Assembly: GCA_030760725.1 (NCBI GenBank)
Contig: JASWHV010000005.1
Location: 31,443,241 to 31,507,240 of the forward strand
Length of the DNA stretch: 64,000 bases
Source of the DNA: Neostapfia colusana
Lineage: Eukaryota; Streptophyta; Magnoliopsida; Poales; Poaceae
Direction of reading: 5' to 3'
Below, in pieces: positions 42,608 through 53,963 of this stretch. A program made the translations under genes and the position numbers. How positions within the stretch are numbered: position 1 is the stretch's first letter; every line of letters starts with the position of its first letter. The notes below the pieces were generated by a model that ran no database searches, had not been told where the DNA came from, and saw only the letters and a program-made list of their open reading frames with translations.

Positions 42608-43534
42608 ACGGAGAAAGGTCTCTAGTACCTTGCCATGGCTCTGGAGGGGACGGAGAAAGCTGTGATCGGCGCTCTCCGATCGATTCCGAGCTGCGGAAAG
42701 TGTTTGCCGGCGCTGAGTTCTTGCGGGGGAAGAAACGGGTGAGGCTTCGGCCGAGGAGGGGGGAAGGCGCCTTAAGAAGGCTCTGCACCGCCTCACGCCC
42801 GCGCGTGGCCAAGCAGCTTCTGGCGCAGCGGCTCCCCTCGGTGGCGATCGCAGCGGCGGCTCGGCTAACCGAGTGAGAAAGTCTCAGTCGGTTTGATTTG
42901 GAGTAGTGGCTGACATGTGGGTCCCACTTCCAATTTTAACCTCTGAAATTTACTCCTAATCACTGTTGTAAACAGTGAGCCCCATAATACCCCTGGTAAT
43001 TCAAATTATTCACCCATGAGCCATTTGAATTGATCAAAGATCAAATTGGGTTTGGTTTAAATGCATTTCAGCACAAGTTCAGTTTTGAATTCAAACAAAG
43101 TTTGAATTTGTCCCTCTTAGCTCATGTCAAGATCAACTCCCAATGGAGTGAAAATTGGTGTGTGAGCTCACAAAAATGTGCTGAGTAAGAATATGCTTCC
43201 CACATTCAAATTCATGGGATAAAAACAGTTTGAATTTGAATATGGTTTCAAACTGCCCTCTTTCTAGCTATACCCAAAATGACCTCAAAAAGGTTTTGAA
43301 TTTGGGTGAAACTTGGCATGGACATCCTTAGCAATGTGCAGGAGTTTTCATATGTCCAGCCCACCTATATCACATGTGGGAAATACCACTTTTGCAATAT
43401 GTGAGTTTGTTCTCTAATGAGCATGTTGATGGTGGTTACTTGCTCTTCATTTGTGTTCATCATCTTTCCACAAATGAGGTGTGTGGTGTGGTGATGAACA
43501 CTTCAAATATGTGTCAAAAACTGAGGCCCTTACA

Positions 43535-43552
43535 TTCCTCCCCCCTTAAAAG
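43535..43552 (-). other. Polypurine tract of family C
   Basis: On the coding strand TTTTAAGGGGGGAGGAA precedes the 3' LTR directly. It is the plus-strand priming site. Confidence 0.75.
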
Positions 43553-43603
43553 AATCTTGTCCCGAGATTATAAGGTGAAAATGAGAGAGAGGACGGTGGA
43601 AAA

Positions 43604-45234
43604 TTACCGGATATGCGACGTGAAAAAGTCGAGGTAGTTAGCGCGAAGAAATTCTTCGCTCTCCCATGTTGCTTCGTCCATGGAGTGATTACTCCATAGA
43701 ATCTTGTAGAACCATAACGTACGGTTGCATGTGGTTCGGGCCTTTTCATCAATAATCTGCTCCGGTTCCTCCCGATAGGTGAGATCCGGTTGCAGTTCTT
43801 CAATATCTTCCAGCTGAACGGTAGTTGATAGCTTGAGACACTTCCTCAGCTGGGAAATGTGAAAGACGTCGTGCACACCGGAAAGTGCTTCTTGTAATTT
43901 CAGCTGGTATGCCACTGATCCACATCTTTCGGTAATCTGGAATGGACCTATGAATGGGGGTGCTAACTTTCCTCTCACCCCAAATCTGTTTACGCCCTTC
44001 ATTGGAGACACCCGTAGGTATACGTGATCTCCAACTTCGAATTGTAATGGGCGCCTTCTCCGGTCCGCATACTGTTTCTGACGGGATTGAGCGGCTTTTA
44101 GGTTCGCTTGAATCAGTCGAACCTTTTCTTCCGCGTTGTTGATGAGGTCAATCTCGAAGGTAACCCTTTCACCAGATTCACACCAATTCAGTGGTGTGCG
44201 GCATTTCTGCCCGTATAGCGCCTCGTAGGGCGCCATCTTGATGCTGGCTTGGTACCCATTATTGTACGAGAACTCGGCTAACGGCAAGTGATCATCCCAA
44301 TTCTTGCCGTGGTTGATAGCGCAAGCTCGTAACATGTCTTCTAAGATTTGATTTACCCGCTCCGTTTGCCCATCCGTCTGCGGGTGGTAGGCTGAACTAC
44401 GGATCAGCTTCGTCCCCAAGGCAGCGTGCAGCTGCTCCCAAAAACGGGACACAAATAAAGTGCCCCGATCCGATATGATAGTACGGGGTACGCCGTACAA
44501 GCATAGGATCCGTGAGATGTACAGTTCAGCGTACTTCTTGGCGTTGTAATTTGTGTTGACCGGGATGAAATGGGCAACTTTGGTGAGACGATCGACGATC
44601 ACCCACACAGAATCATGCTTCTGAAAAGTAGTGGGTAAACCGACGATGAAATCCATGCTCACATCCTCCCACTTCCAGGCAGGGATGCCCAGTGGTTGCA
44701 GCAGTCCCGGTTTCCGCATATTGTCTGCCTTCACCCTTTGACATGTATCACACTCGGACACGTATTTTGCAGTCTCTCGCTTCATCCGTGTCCACCAAAA
44801 CTTGCTTCTGAGTTCTTGATACATCTTGTTGCTGCCGGGGTGAATAGAAAATTTTGATAAGTGAGCCTCATCAAAAATTTTCTTCCGTAACTCCGGGTTA
44901 CGGGGTACAACGATCCGGTCCTTGAACCATAGGACGCCGTCTCCGTCCTTCCGGAAACATTTCAGCTCCCTACTGTCTACACGTCTCCGCAAATGTGACA
45001 TGCCCTTGTCATTCTTCTGGGCTGCCGCTATCTCTTCACGGATGGTGGGGATCAAAGCTAGGTTGTAGAGAGCTCCGTGTGGAATCACATGTAGTGGTGG
45101 TTCGCTCTCTTCCAACAGTGTGATGGTCAGATTATTGACGTGTGACTTGCGGCTCAGCGCATCTGCCACTACGTTTGCCTTGCCCGGATGATAATGGATC
45201 TCTATTTCGTAATCCTTTATCAGTTAACCATCTT
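43604..45234 (-). pseudogene. int: Family-C RNase H end, integrase and chromodomain-like tail
   Basis: Integrase inserts the cDNA, and the chromodomain-like tail of chromoviruses can direct it to marked chromatin (family knowledge). The frame opens after the 2-base deletion near 45223 with GKANVVADALSRK, the usual RNase H/integrase hinge. An intact HHCC finger follows (EAHLSKFSIHPGS...CDTCQ, about 44870-44740). The catalytic core keeps its Asp in SMDFIVGLP, its Asp in ISDRGTLF and its Glu in DGQTERVNQILE. Then come GDHVYLRVSPMKG and GPFQITERCGSVAYQL, a chromodomain-like segment (DLTYREEPEQII...KILWSNHSMDEATWESEE, about 43780-43640) and the stop at 43604. This 521-codon ORF is undamaged apart from the upstream shift. 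Confidence 0.88.
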
Positions 45235-48160
45235 CGTTGCCTCATGTTCAGCTCTTTCTGAGTGAATATGTACTTGAGGCTTTTGTGGTCGGTATATAAA
45301 TGTACGAGGTTACCGAGTAGGTAGTGCCTCCACATTTTGAGTGCGAGTACCACGGCAGCGAGCTCCAAGTCATGGGTTGGATAATTCTGCTCATGGTTTC
45401 TAAGCTGCCGTGATCCATACGCGACCACCCTTCGGTCTTGCATCAGAACACATCCGAGCCCAATGCCGGATGCATCGCAGTACACATCGAACGGTTTTGT
45501 TGTGTCTGGCTGCGCCAAAACCGGTGCTGATGTCACGTGCTTGACTAAAGCCTTGAATGCTGCTTCACACGCTGGACTCCAAACATATTTGGTAGCCTTC
45601 TTCAGCAGCTCTGTCATTGTCTTGGCAATCTTCGAGAAGTTCGGAATGAACCTCCGATAATATCCCGCGAGTCCGAGGAAACTCCGTACCTCGTGAACAG
45701 TTCTCAGGGATTTCCAATTCAGCACTTGAGTGATCTTGCTCGGGTCTACAGCGATGCCCTCCGCTGAGATGATATGCCCGAGAAAAGGCACTTGTGATAC
45801 CCAAAACTCGCATTTGCTGAATTTCGCGTATAACTTGTGGTCCCGCAGCCGTTGCAAGACTATACGCAGATGCTTCTTGTGATCTTCCTCCGACTTGGAA
45901 TATACCAGGATATTGTCGATGAAGACCACGACAAACTTGTCCAGCTCCGGCATGAATACCGAGTTCATTAAGTACATGAAGTGAGCTGGAGCATTGGTGA
46001 GGCCGAAGGACATGACCAGGTACTCATAAAGTCCGTACCTTGTCGAGAAAGCTGTCTTTGGAATGTCCTCAGCCCTCATCTTAATCTGATGGTACCCGGA
46101 TCTTAAATCCATCTTGGAAAAGATCTTTGCTTCGACCAACTGATCAAACAACATGTCGATCCGTGGCAACGGGTACTTGTTCTTGATGGTTACGGCATTT
46201 AATGGATGATAGTCCACGCAAAGCCGTAACGTCTCATCCTTCTTCTTGACAAATAATGCCGAACATCCCCATGGCGAAGAGCTCGGCCTAATAAAACCCT
46301 TCTCCAGAAGGTCTGTGAGCTGAGTCTTCAGTTCAGCCAACTCCTTGGGCGCCATCTTGTACGGCCTACGGGATATTGGCATGGTTCCCGGTGCAAGTTC
46401 AATCTTGAACTCCACCTCTCTATCGGGTGGCATCCCCGGCAAATCGTCTGGGAATACATCAGGGAACTCTCGGACCACTGGAATAACTTCCAATCTGATG
46501 GTTATAGCTTGATAGACACTTGGAAGTTTTATTTCTGGACTGTCCAGAAATAAAGAGTGAGACTTGTGCACTTCTGAGTTCAAGTGCACAACTCGGAGGA
46601 CAGTGTCTAAAACAGCGCCGTGGCGGGTTGACCACGACATCCCCAAGATGACATCGACCTTTTGTCCCTCTAAGATTATGAGAGACGTAGGGTAGACTCT
46701 ACCCTCTAAGCACAATGGCGCTTTTGGGACCATCATGCTTGCTGAAATTTTCCCACCCGGCGAACAGATCACATAAGGACTATCGGTGGGTAGTATTTGC
46801 AAGCTATATTTATCAATGAAAGCTTGGCTAATGAATCTATGCGTGGCGCCCGAATCAAATAGTACTATAGCGGGATGCTTTTGGAGTTGGAACATACCCT
46901 CAAGGATTGGCTCGCCCTCCGGCACGTCCTCAATGGCAAGCTGGTGGACGGTGCCGGGCCTAGGGTTTGCCCGCCGCGCATTAGTAGGGTTCCTGGGTTG
47001 ATTCCTCCCCGGAAACGGTGGTGCCACTCCGCTGCCTTGCCTCTCCGGGCAACTGCTCGCGAAGTGTCCTGGACGACCACACTTGTAACATGTGGCCGCT
47101 GCTGGTGTAGTGCTCGGGGGACGAAAGCCCGGCATGCGCTGCTGAGGTGCATACGCACGCGGCATCGCCCGCTGCTGCTGTTGTTGCGGAGGTGGTACTG
47201 GCAGTGCCGGCCTGAATGCCGGTGAAGAGTACGGCCGACTGCGGAACGGCATCGGCCGCTGTGGTGGCTGCCAGCGTGGACCTGATGGTGGGCGATTCGC
47301 CATCTGAAACTTCTGAGAAGGACCGCTTCCTTCTCCGCTGCTTTGCGGCACGCTTCGCTTTCGCTCTGCCGCCGCCAACTCCTTGCCGGAGTCCTCCTGA
47401 AAAATCGCAGCATCAATGATGTCGTTGAGGCTGCTGTGATTGAACATCGCCAACTTGTCCTTCAGGAGCGGGTTAAGCCCTGGTAAAAGTGGTCCCGCCG
47501 CTTCTCGTTGGTATCTGCATGATACGATGCGTAGAGCGCGAGATCGTTGAATGCCCTGGAGTATTCCAGCGCGTTCCTGCTCCCTTGTTGCAGGTGTAGG
47601 AATTCCTGCGTCTTCCTCTTCATCAAACCTGGCGGTATATGATAGGCCCTGAAGGCCGTATGAAACTCCGTCCAGGTCATCACTCGGTCGGTGGGCTGTG
47701 AAGCACAGATGTTGGCCCACCACGCGCTCGCGGATCCTTGGAGCTGCTGGACCGCGAACTGAGTCTTGCGCTGCTCGCTTATCTGGAGCAGCCCAAACTT
47801 CATCTCTATTGCGCGGAGCCAGTTGTCCGCGTCAAGAGGTTCATCCGCCCTTGAGAATACAGGGGGATGAGTCGCCAGGAAGTCGGAGTAGGAGCTGTGT
47901 TGACGCTCCTCACGGTCTTGACGTCTCTCTGGGCGAGACGTATTAGCAATAAGAGTTTGCAGCAACTCCGTGTGCTGCCGATGTGAACCCGCCATTGCCG
48001 GGACGATGTCGGCCAATGTAACCGTTGGCAGTGGCGGTGGTGGTGTCTGCTGTTGCTGTTGCTGCTGTTGCTGCCCCGAGGAGTCCTCGGTAGGTGGTTG
48101 GGAGGTCTCTCCCCCATGGCTAGTACCCCCAACATCAGGGTTGGCACGAGTACGCGTCAT
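45132..48160 (-). pseudogene. gag-pol: Family-C gag, protease, RT and RNase H
   Basis: Gag starts at the ATG complement 48158-48160 (MTRTRANPDVGG), followed by a Gln run and a Pro run and the gag domain (FLATHPPVFSRADEPLDADNW, WTEFHTAFRAYHIPPG). A one-base loss near 47480 shifts the frame; the other frame continues GLNPLLKDKLAMFNH to 45132. Next come zinc knuckle CYKCGRPGHFASSC (about 47091-47050), protease LFDSGATHRFIS (about 46855) and RT (FPDVFPDDLPGMPPDREVEF, RPSSSPWG, VDYHPLNAVTIKNKYPLP, MDLRSGYHQIKM, SFGLTNAPAHFM). The catalytic site reads FIDNIL: the second Asp is Asn (codon at 45912-45914). RNase H (VYCDASGIGLGCVLM, YTDHKSLKYIFTQ) runs to RRWL and is shifted by a 2-base deletion near 45223. 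Confidence 0.9.
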
Positions 48161-48411
48161 TCTAAAATTCAAAACAGCAGCGATTAGCACATGTCTTACT
48201 TAAAATTCCATACGTAACAGTAGGCATTGAAGTGACACTTGATTAATTTGCACAACATTCACATATATTGATAAAGCATAAACTTTATACAAGATACATC
48301 ATTTTTGGGTCTCCGAGAAGTCGTGCTCATGTCGTTACTACCTATACATATGCTACTGTCTACATGACATGTCACCGATTACAAAATTTGGGCTACACTA
48401 CCCTAGCTGCC

Positions 48412-49377
48412 CTACATGGCAACTGTAACCCCCTCCTCGGAGTAGAACTCGACCTCCTGTGGGTCGTCCTCCTCCGGTACCTCTGCTGGTGGCTCCGGAT
48501 CTACCACCTCTTCTCCCATCCCGGGTTCTCCAATTGCTGGAAGACCCAAGACCACCGGTATGCCCAATACCGGAGGTACGAGGTCCTGCAAAGCATGCAC
48601 CTCGTCCATAGCCTGGTTGTAATCTTCTTCCCAGCCTTGCCCTTCCTCAATAGCGTCATCCCGCTCTTGAGTAAGTTCCTCGTTCTGCTGGGTCAGATTC
48701 TGTACCAGTTTTTGCAACGCCGTGATGTCGACACGGCTTTTTCTCTTCGCCTTCTTCAGACGATGCAACTGATTATGTTGTTCATTCAGTCGCTTGATCG
48801 TCGGAAGGAGCACATTGCGGAGTGCACTGTGAGCACTCTCGAAATGGTCTCCATGGCTCATGCTCTCTTTGAGCTTTGTGGCGAGATGCTCCGTATGAAC
48901 AGCTTGGCTGTCCATCACGGCGTTTCCCGCCCTCATCTGGAGGCTGAGATTTGCCTCCGCAGGGTTGTACCTTGGGCAACTCGGGTCCGTTGCCTCCAGG
49001 TATCTCTCTTCCCACACATGCTGAGCCCGTCCCTCCACCGGAATGAGCGCATATGGAGTGCCCTCCATAGCCTGCATGTGTAGTTGGCAGAAATGTGACA
49101 TAGTGTCACGGGCTGCCACTTGCCACATCATTTCCGGTTGTTTTCCTCTCACCGTGACGGTGAACGGAACCCAACCGGGTGGCGTAGGTCCTGCAGGGAC
49201 TTCGACATGGATCGTCAACGTCTTGTTCCCCTCTTCGCCTTCTTCCTTGGCGAAGTACTGCGACATCTGGTTGTACCCGAAATATTGGAGCATTTGCCAC
49301 AATGCTTCCGGGTAGCCGCTACGGTGAGAACAGTGGGAAACCACCCACCCGTTCTCCAACTGTTTATCTGCTGTCAT
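48412..49377 (-). CDS. Family-C extra ORF upstream of gag, intact, 321 aa
   Basis: Complete ORF between the primer-binding site and gag, same strand. The start MTADKQLENGWVV is the first Met of an open frame. The N-terminal half (residues ~1-140) has aromatic and charged clusters (GYPEALWQMLQYFGYNQMSQYF, GWVPFTVTVRGKQPEMMWQVAA, HVWEERYLEATDPSCPRY). The second half is a long alpha-helical, probably coiled-coil stretch (about residues 165-265, with NEQHNQLHRLKKAKRKSRVD and QQNEELTQERDDAIEEGQ). The tail is Pro/Glu-rich and acidic. I do not recognise a named domain. It ends 251 bases before the gag ATG. It is undamaged while gag and pol each carry indels. It does not resemble the family-B extra ORF by eye, except for the N-domain plus coiled-coil plan. 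Confidence 0.7.
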   Translation of the reverse strand: MTADKQLENGWVVSHCSHRSGYPEALWQMLQYFGYNQMSQYFAKEEGEEGNKTLTIHVEVPAGPTPPGWVPFTVTVRGKQPEMMWQVAARDTMSHFCQLHMQAMEGTPYALIPVEGRAQHVWEERYLEATDPSCPRYNPAEANLSLQMRAGNAVMDSQAVHTEHLATKLKESMSHGDHFESAHSALRNVLLPTIKRLNEQHNQLHRLKKAKRKSRVDITALQKLVQNLTQQNEELTQERDDAIEEGQGWEEDYNQAMDEVHALQDLVPPVLGIPVVLGLPAIGEPGMGEEVVDPEPPAEVPEEDDPQEVEFYSEEGVTVAM

Positions 49378-50828
49378 CTGTAAAAATATATTTCAGAAAT
49401 GTCAAATATTTATTTAAACAGTAAACCCTTGAGTTATAACATAAGACATGTCATTGAACCCATAAAACTTGGAAACATAGTTCAAATTTTTAACAAATTT
49501 GACTGCTGATCTGCTGTCTACATGACAGCCCTGACCAGTTTCCATATCAACCTGGAGCTCTACATCAAAGTTAAAGCTCACTTCAATAGCTTTCCAGAAA
49601 GTATTTGCTTGGCCTAAGATCTGTCCTGGTTCAAAAGTTATGAGATGCCAAAGTTAACAGAATTTCTGGAGAAAATTGGACAGCACCTCCCTGCTTTAGG
49701 TACTGATTTTATCCAAGAATTCCAGTTAATTCTGCTCCTAATCTGACAAAACTTTCTGTTACAAACTTGTAACCCATCTCATAAGCTTTCCAGAACTACA
49801 TCATTTTCTATTTTTGGATTTTTATGCAGGAAGTTATACTCAATTTACAGAGAGTTTACAGAGAGTCTTTGCTCTGCCCTGTTTTCTGGACAGTTTCAAC
49901 TCTACTGCATTTTTCGATTGGTTACCGGATGAAACACCTCTCGACCTCAACAGAAAAGTTGTAAAGCTCTTCCGAAGCTTTCCAGAAATGTATCATATGA
50001 CCCAAACATCGAAAGAACTCAACCTCTAACCTCTGATCAACTTCAGCCCTACTTCAGCAGAAACCAGAGTACTCTGTCCTTAACAACCTATAAGTTGAAA
50101 ACTTGTTAACTTTGAATATCTTGTTCAAGGGAAGGAGTTACATCAAGTTTTACTACTTCAGATCAAAACCTTCAAGTTTTAAATGAAGTTGTTCATTTAG
50201 TTGGGGTGTGACGTCGATGCGTCACCAGATTATGTCGGTACTACGTCCTCACAAAGAAAAACCTATACCGGACTTAGCCGGCTTCGTTATTTCAGTGGCA
50301 CTAAACGTCACTCGCACACGGATGCTACACGTCTACCATTTTGTGGTCAGGCTACCTGCAGAAACTCAAGCAATCGTCAGACTCGGCTGCACACCGAACC
50401 CGGAATCCATACAGTTCGTACACCCGGCCGTCATCACTCGCCCGGATGTTCTCAAGCCAAACACGCGTTGAGTTACGTGTTCACGTTTCAGACCACGTGA
50501 CAGGGTCTCCCAAGTTGCACCACGCACGCCAGGGACAGACGTTGCTCGAATACCCCAAACGACATAAAGAGTCGTAGAGGATATCAAAGCGGGTCGGGTT
50601 ACCTGCCACCCGTGGGGCTCCACCCTTCAGCTTGTGCGCACTGGTGGACAGCGCTTACGTGCACCCCCCAAGACATACACGTCCCGAGATGCACGATTTT
50701 CCGACATAATCAAATAGGTTAATATGCCACTTTCTATATACTAATAACATCCTTATACGGGCTACTAACTCGTTCCTCACTGGATTTTTGAAAAAAATGA
50801 CCTTTGTAGTGCGTTAAACCTCAAGCGA
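49378..50828 (-). other. Family-C 5' leader, no gene seen
   Basis: About 1.45 kb between the primer-binding site and the extra ORF. The part 49380-50200 is AT-rich with repeated CTTTCCAGAA-like words (near 49589, 49786, 49976). The part 50200-50830 is richer in GC. Short ORFs here (49814, 50201, 50208) have no recognisable domains. It may carry the RNA packaging signals of the element (inference). Confidence 0.6.
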
Positions 50829-50844
50829 GCTCTGATACCAACGC
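50829..50844 (-). other. Primer-binding site of family C
   Basis: On the coding strand GCGTTGGTATCAGAGC follows the LTR end GGGGTCGTGTCA directly. Canonical tRNA-iMet type. Confidence 0.85.
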
Positions 50845-51549
50845 TGACACGACCCCACGGTCTTGTCGAGCCAGGATCACGCTGAGGGGTGCTACGTTGC
50901 ACAACACCATATAACACACGTCAAAGGTACAAAGCGGAAGTGAAATTTTATTACATAACCAGTTTATGAACATGTTTACATCAAAATAGTTTCAGTCTAC
51001 ACTCACGGGCGTAGACTATGCATCAAGTCCACGTTCAGCCCTTGAACGTGTCCTTGCTAGCACACACGCACACTAACTCTGCGGCGTGCACGACTCCCAC
51101 TCGACGGGGTTCCCCTCCTGGGGTTCCGTCTCCTCATCGGGAGTACCTTCCTCATAGAACCCTGCAAAAGCTTCAAACACAAGCAGTGAGCACGAAGGCT
51201 CAGCAAGTCTGACCCGTCTCACCTAAACATGGAACTTCTACATGAGGGGTAATGGGTTACATGAGGTAAAAATCATTTGCAAGGACTCGCCTAATTTAGT
51301 AGAACCTTACTTTCAAGTTTTAGCAGCAGGTTGTGGAGAATCTTACGCTAATGTACATGAGAGATCCGCAATCAAACAAGAAACGCATTTCTCTCATGTA
51401 CTTTGCCCAAAGTTGAAAATAACTTTAGTTAGCTCTAAACTACAGCAATTCATTAGCAATCAAGTCCATCTTTCAATCAGCAACATTTTAACATGTAACT
51501 AGCCTGTTCTTTCTACGTCACGGTACAGTGAACAAGTGGTACTCACTGA

Positions 51550-51574
51550 CCACGAGGGACGGCGATTATAATCG
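51550..51574 (-). other. Conserved palindrome plus hairpin, family-C 5' LTR
   Basis: On the coding strand CGATTATAATCG (perfect 12-bp palindrome), then CCGT-CCCTC-GTGG. The two inner stem pairs are G-U type in RNA, so the stem survives only as wobble. Confidence 0.5.
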
Positions 51575-51920
51575 ATTTACACCTGCAGGATTACCCGAAC
51601 AACCCGTCACGTACGCCCGTACTCGATGTTGCCTACAACAACCATCACGGACGCCGTACGCGACTACCTTTCACCCGTTAGCCAAATGTTGAACCGGTCC
51701 AATCGTCCCGAGCAAGAGGTCTCTGCACGCGCATCTCAGTGCCGCCAGCCGATTTACACCTCGAGCTCTCAACCTACCCTCTGAACGACCAGCTATGCCT
51801 CAACACCCAGCTACCCGAGTTACATCAGTTTCCCGGTTCCCATATAGCCGGTAGGTCTTCGGTACTGTTCTAGCTTGTTCAACAGGCCCGCACACGGCCC
51901 GGTCCTCAATCGACACAAGC

Positions 51921-51960
51921 GGAGCTATAGCACTACCCGAGTTTCATGTGCTATAGCTCC
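51921..51960. repeat. Inverted repeat GGAGCTATAGCAC / GTGCTATAGCTCC
   Basis: Perfect 13-bp arms at 51921-51933 and 51948-51960 around a 14-base loop. The sister LTR near 40550-40610 has only the first arm followed by unrelated sequence. The loop repeats a word found about 60 bases downstream (CACTACCCGAGT at 51999-52010). This looks like a template-switch product. Confidence 0.75.
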
Positions 51961-53939
51961 ACTTAGTCTCATTTTCTTGCCATGTGTTTCATGTGCTATC
52001 ACTACCCGAGTCGAGTGCCTCTAGCCTATGCTCGCGAGTAGTTCCAAATACTCGACTTGTACCGAATCCTACTCTATCTTAGCAATTCGGTGGCTAACGA
52101 GGTTTTTAATCCTAATCCCAACCCATGGCTTTCTTGGCTATGCACTTGGGTTTCCAAACAAGACTCTAATGCAAGGAACAATAGTATTCATGTATGTGCT
52201 CAAAACAATAAAAATTTGTAAAAGGTTAATGCAAACCGGAGCTTGCCTTGCTGCTCTTGGTCGTAGGCTAGCTGCTCCTCCGGAGTAACGAAGTCTAGGA
52301 CTTCGGGTTCCTCCTCAACCTTAGCGACTACATGATAGAGGAAATACATGTATCAATTTAAATGCATTTGTATAAAGTTTGAAGTTGTGAAGTCTATAAC
52401 TCTCACTAGACAGACCCAATGACGGTGAAACTTTTACTGGGGCTTGGTCACAACCTAAATACAGACTTGGTCAAGTTTTAGTTGCAGTAAAGCTCATTTG
52501 AGCCCTCCACAATTAATTATGCACTTGACCTTAATTGAAGGCTTTTAGGGTGTCCTAAGGATTTTCATGAAACAAACTATGACTTTCTGAAAACTAGATT
52601 TTTAGAGGGTTCTAATGGAGTTGGTCTCACTTAATTTGAAGGTTCCTAGCTAAAGATATGAGCTAAACAATTTCAGAGAAAATTCTGAAAAAGTTTCTGA
52701 ACATTTTCTATTTTCTCTGGAACAGTTTCACTAATCACACCATTAGGTGGATTAAATGAGCTCAAATGGATCTGAAATTTTTATGGTAGTTCAGGGACAT
52801 TTTTGTGAACATCCCAACAAAATTTCAGGATTTTCCTCCAAAGGATTCTCCAGTTAAAATTCCTAACAGTTCAAATTTTGAGGAATTAGTTCTGGAGAAA
52901 TAAGGAATTTCATGAAGTGAAACTTAATTTTCTGGAAAGTACTCAGAGAGCTGAATCCAGCAAAATTTGGTTCACTCGATTTGGAGCTTTCTAGCCAAAG
53001 TTATGAGGATTTGAAGTTGGAAAGAAATCTGAAAATCGGGGAAAAGTTTAAACTCGCGAGTGGGCCCCGGGGACACACCGAGGCGACAGCACACCGCGGC
53101 CCACAAGGATTTTGGGCGCCAGCACACCCGATCCCGGCCGCAGCACGATCCCGATTCAAAATATCGGCCGCTGACAGCTGGGGTCCACCCCCTTCTTCAA
53201 CCTCGCGACGCCCGCGCTCTGCCGCCGAGGGACCTCGCCGGAGAGCTCGCCGCCGGCTTCTGTACAGCTCCAAACTTCACGATTTTGGCTGTCCCTGCCT
53301 ACTTTCACTCGGGGAACAGGATTCTGGGGTCAGCTACTCATGACAATGGCCGGTGCATGGTCGGCGACGAGCCGCCACCTCGGAAAGACTTCAGCCATGT
53401 CGGCTGACTTCCCTAGCACCTCAACTACTCGAGGAACCGGTCGGGAAGCATCAATGGACCTCAGGGAAGGTCCACATGAGCTTGAGGCAGCTCGGGGAAG
53501 GCCCGAAGTAGGTCCTCACCGGGCGCCCGATGCCTCCCTTTTGTTCCGCCCTTGGTAAACCTCGAATTACGCCGGGTACATAGGTTCTCCGGCCAAGGGT
53601 TGTGAAGGCAACTTGTGCGTTACCGTGTCTAGTTTGTGTGAGAGCGGATTGCGGCCCTCTAATCCTTTCTAGAGCACGAATTCGATGGAATCGCAACCGA
53701 AGGTCGTGCTGCACACAGAAAGGGGAAAACTGGAAATTCGCCGCCGGTGAGCAATCTCTCGGGCTGTGGCTCGGGGGTGAGCAGCACCAGTCACCAGCGC
53801 GTCCAAGGGTGCCTTGGCTCGGGCATGACAACGCCCTGGTTGGGCTGTCCACGGAAGCCCGAGGTGCGGCGGTTCTAAGTCACCGAATTGATCTTTCGGC
53901 ATAACCGATTTCAATCGGTCTCAACTGAATTCTAGCAGC

Positions 53940-53963
53940 GGGGGGGGGGGGGGGGGGGGGGGG
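53940..53963 (+). repeat. Poly(G) run, 24 bases
   Basis: Uninterrupted G tract in the family-C 5' LTR, matching the 21-base run at 42587-42607. Confidence 0.9.

Larger units (their letters stand above)
39477..43534 (-). repeat. 3' LTR of family-C Gypsy
   Basis: A 4058-bp LTR. On the coding strand it runs TGTAAGGGCCTCAG to GGGGTCGTGTCA. It contains a 21-base G run (42587-42607 on the + strand), the conserved palindrome-hairpin (40182-40206) and the poly(A) signal complement (39579-39587). Two long non-coding AT-rich parts (41000-41690 and 42900-43530) flank a GC-rich middle. It aligns throughout with 50845-54890; differences are concentrated in the first ~100 bases and around 40560-40610. No gene is present. 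Confidence 0.93.

Noticed and set aside
42098..42812. ORFs around the G runs (also 53451-54182) as proline-rich proteins
   Set aside because: The proline runs translate the homopolymer, and the region is LTR non-coding DNA present in both LTRs with differing frames.
47462..47500. Programmed frameshift in family-C gag
   Set aside because: The shift lies inside the conserved gag domain, not at the gag-pol boundary, with no slippery heptamer; a single-base loss is the simpler reading.
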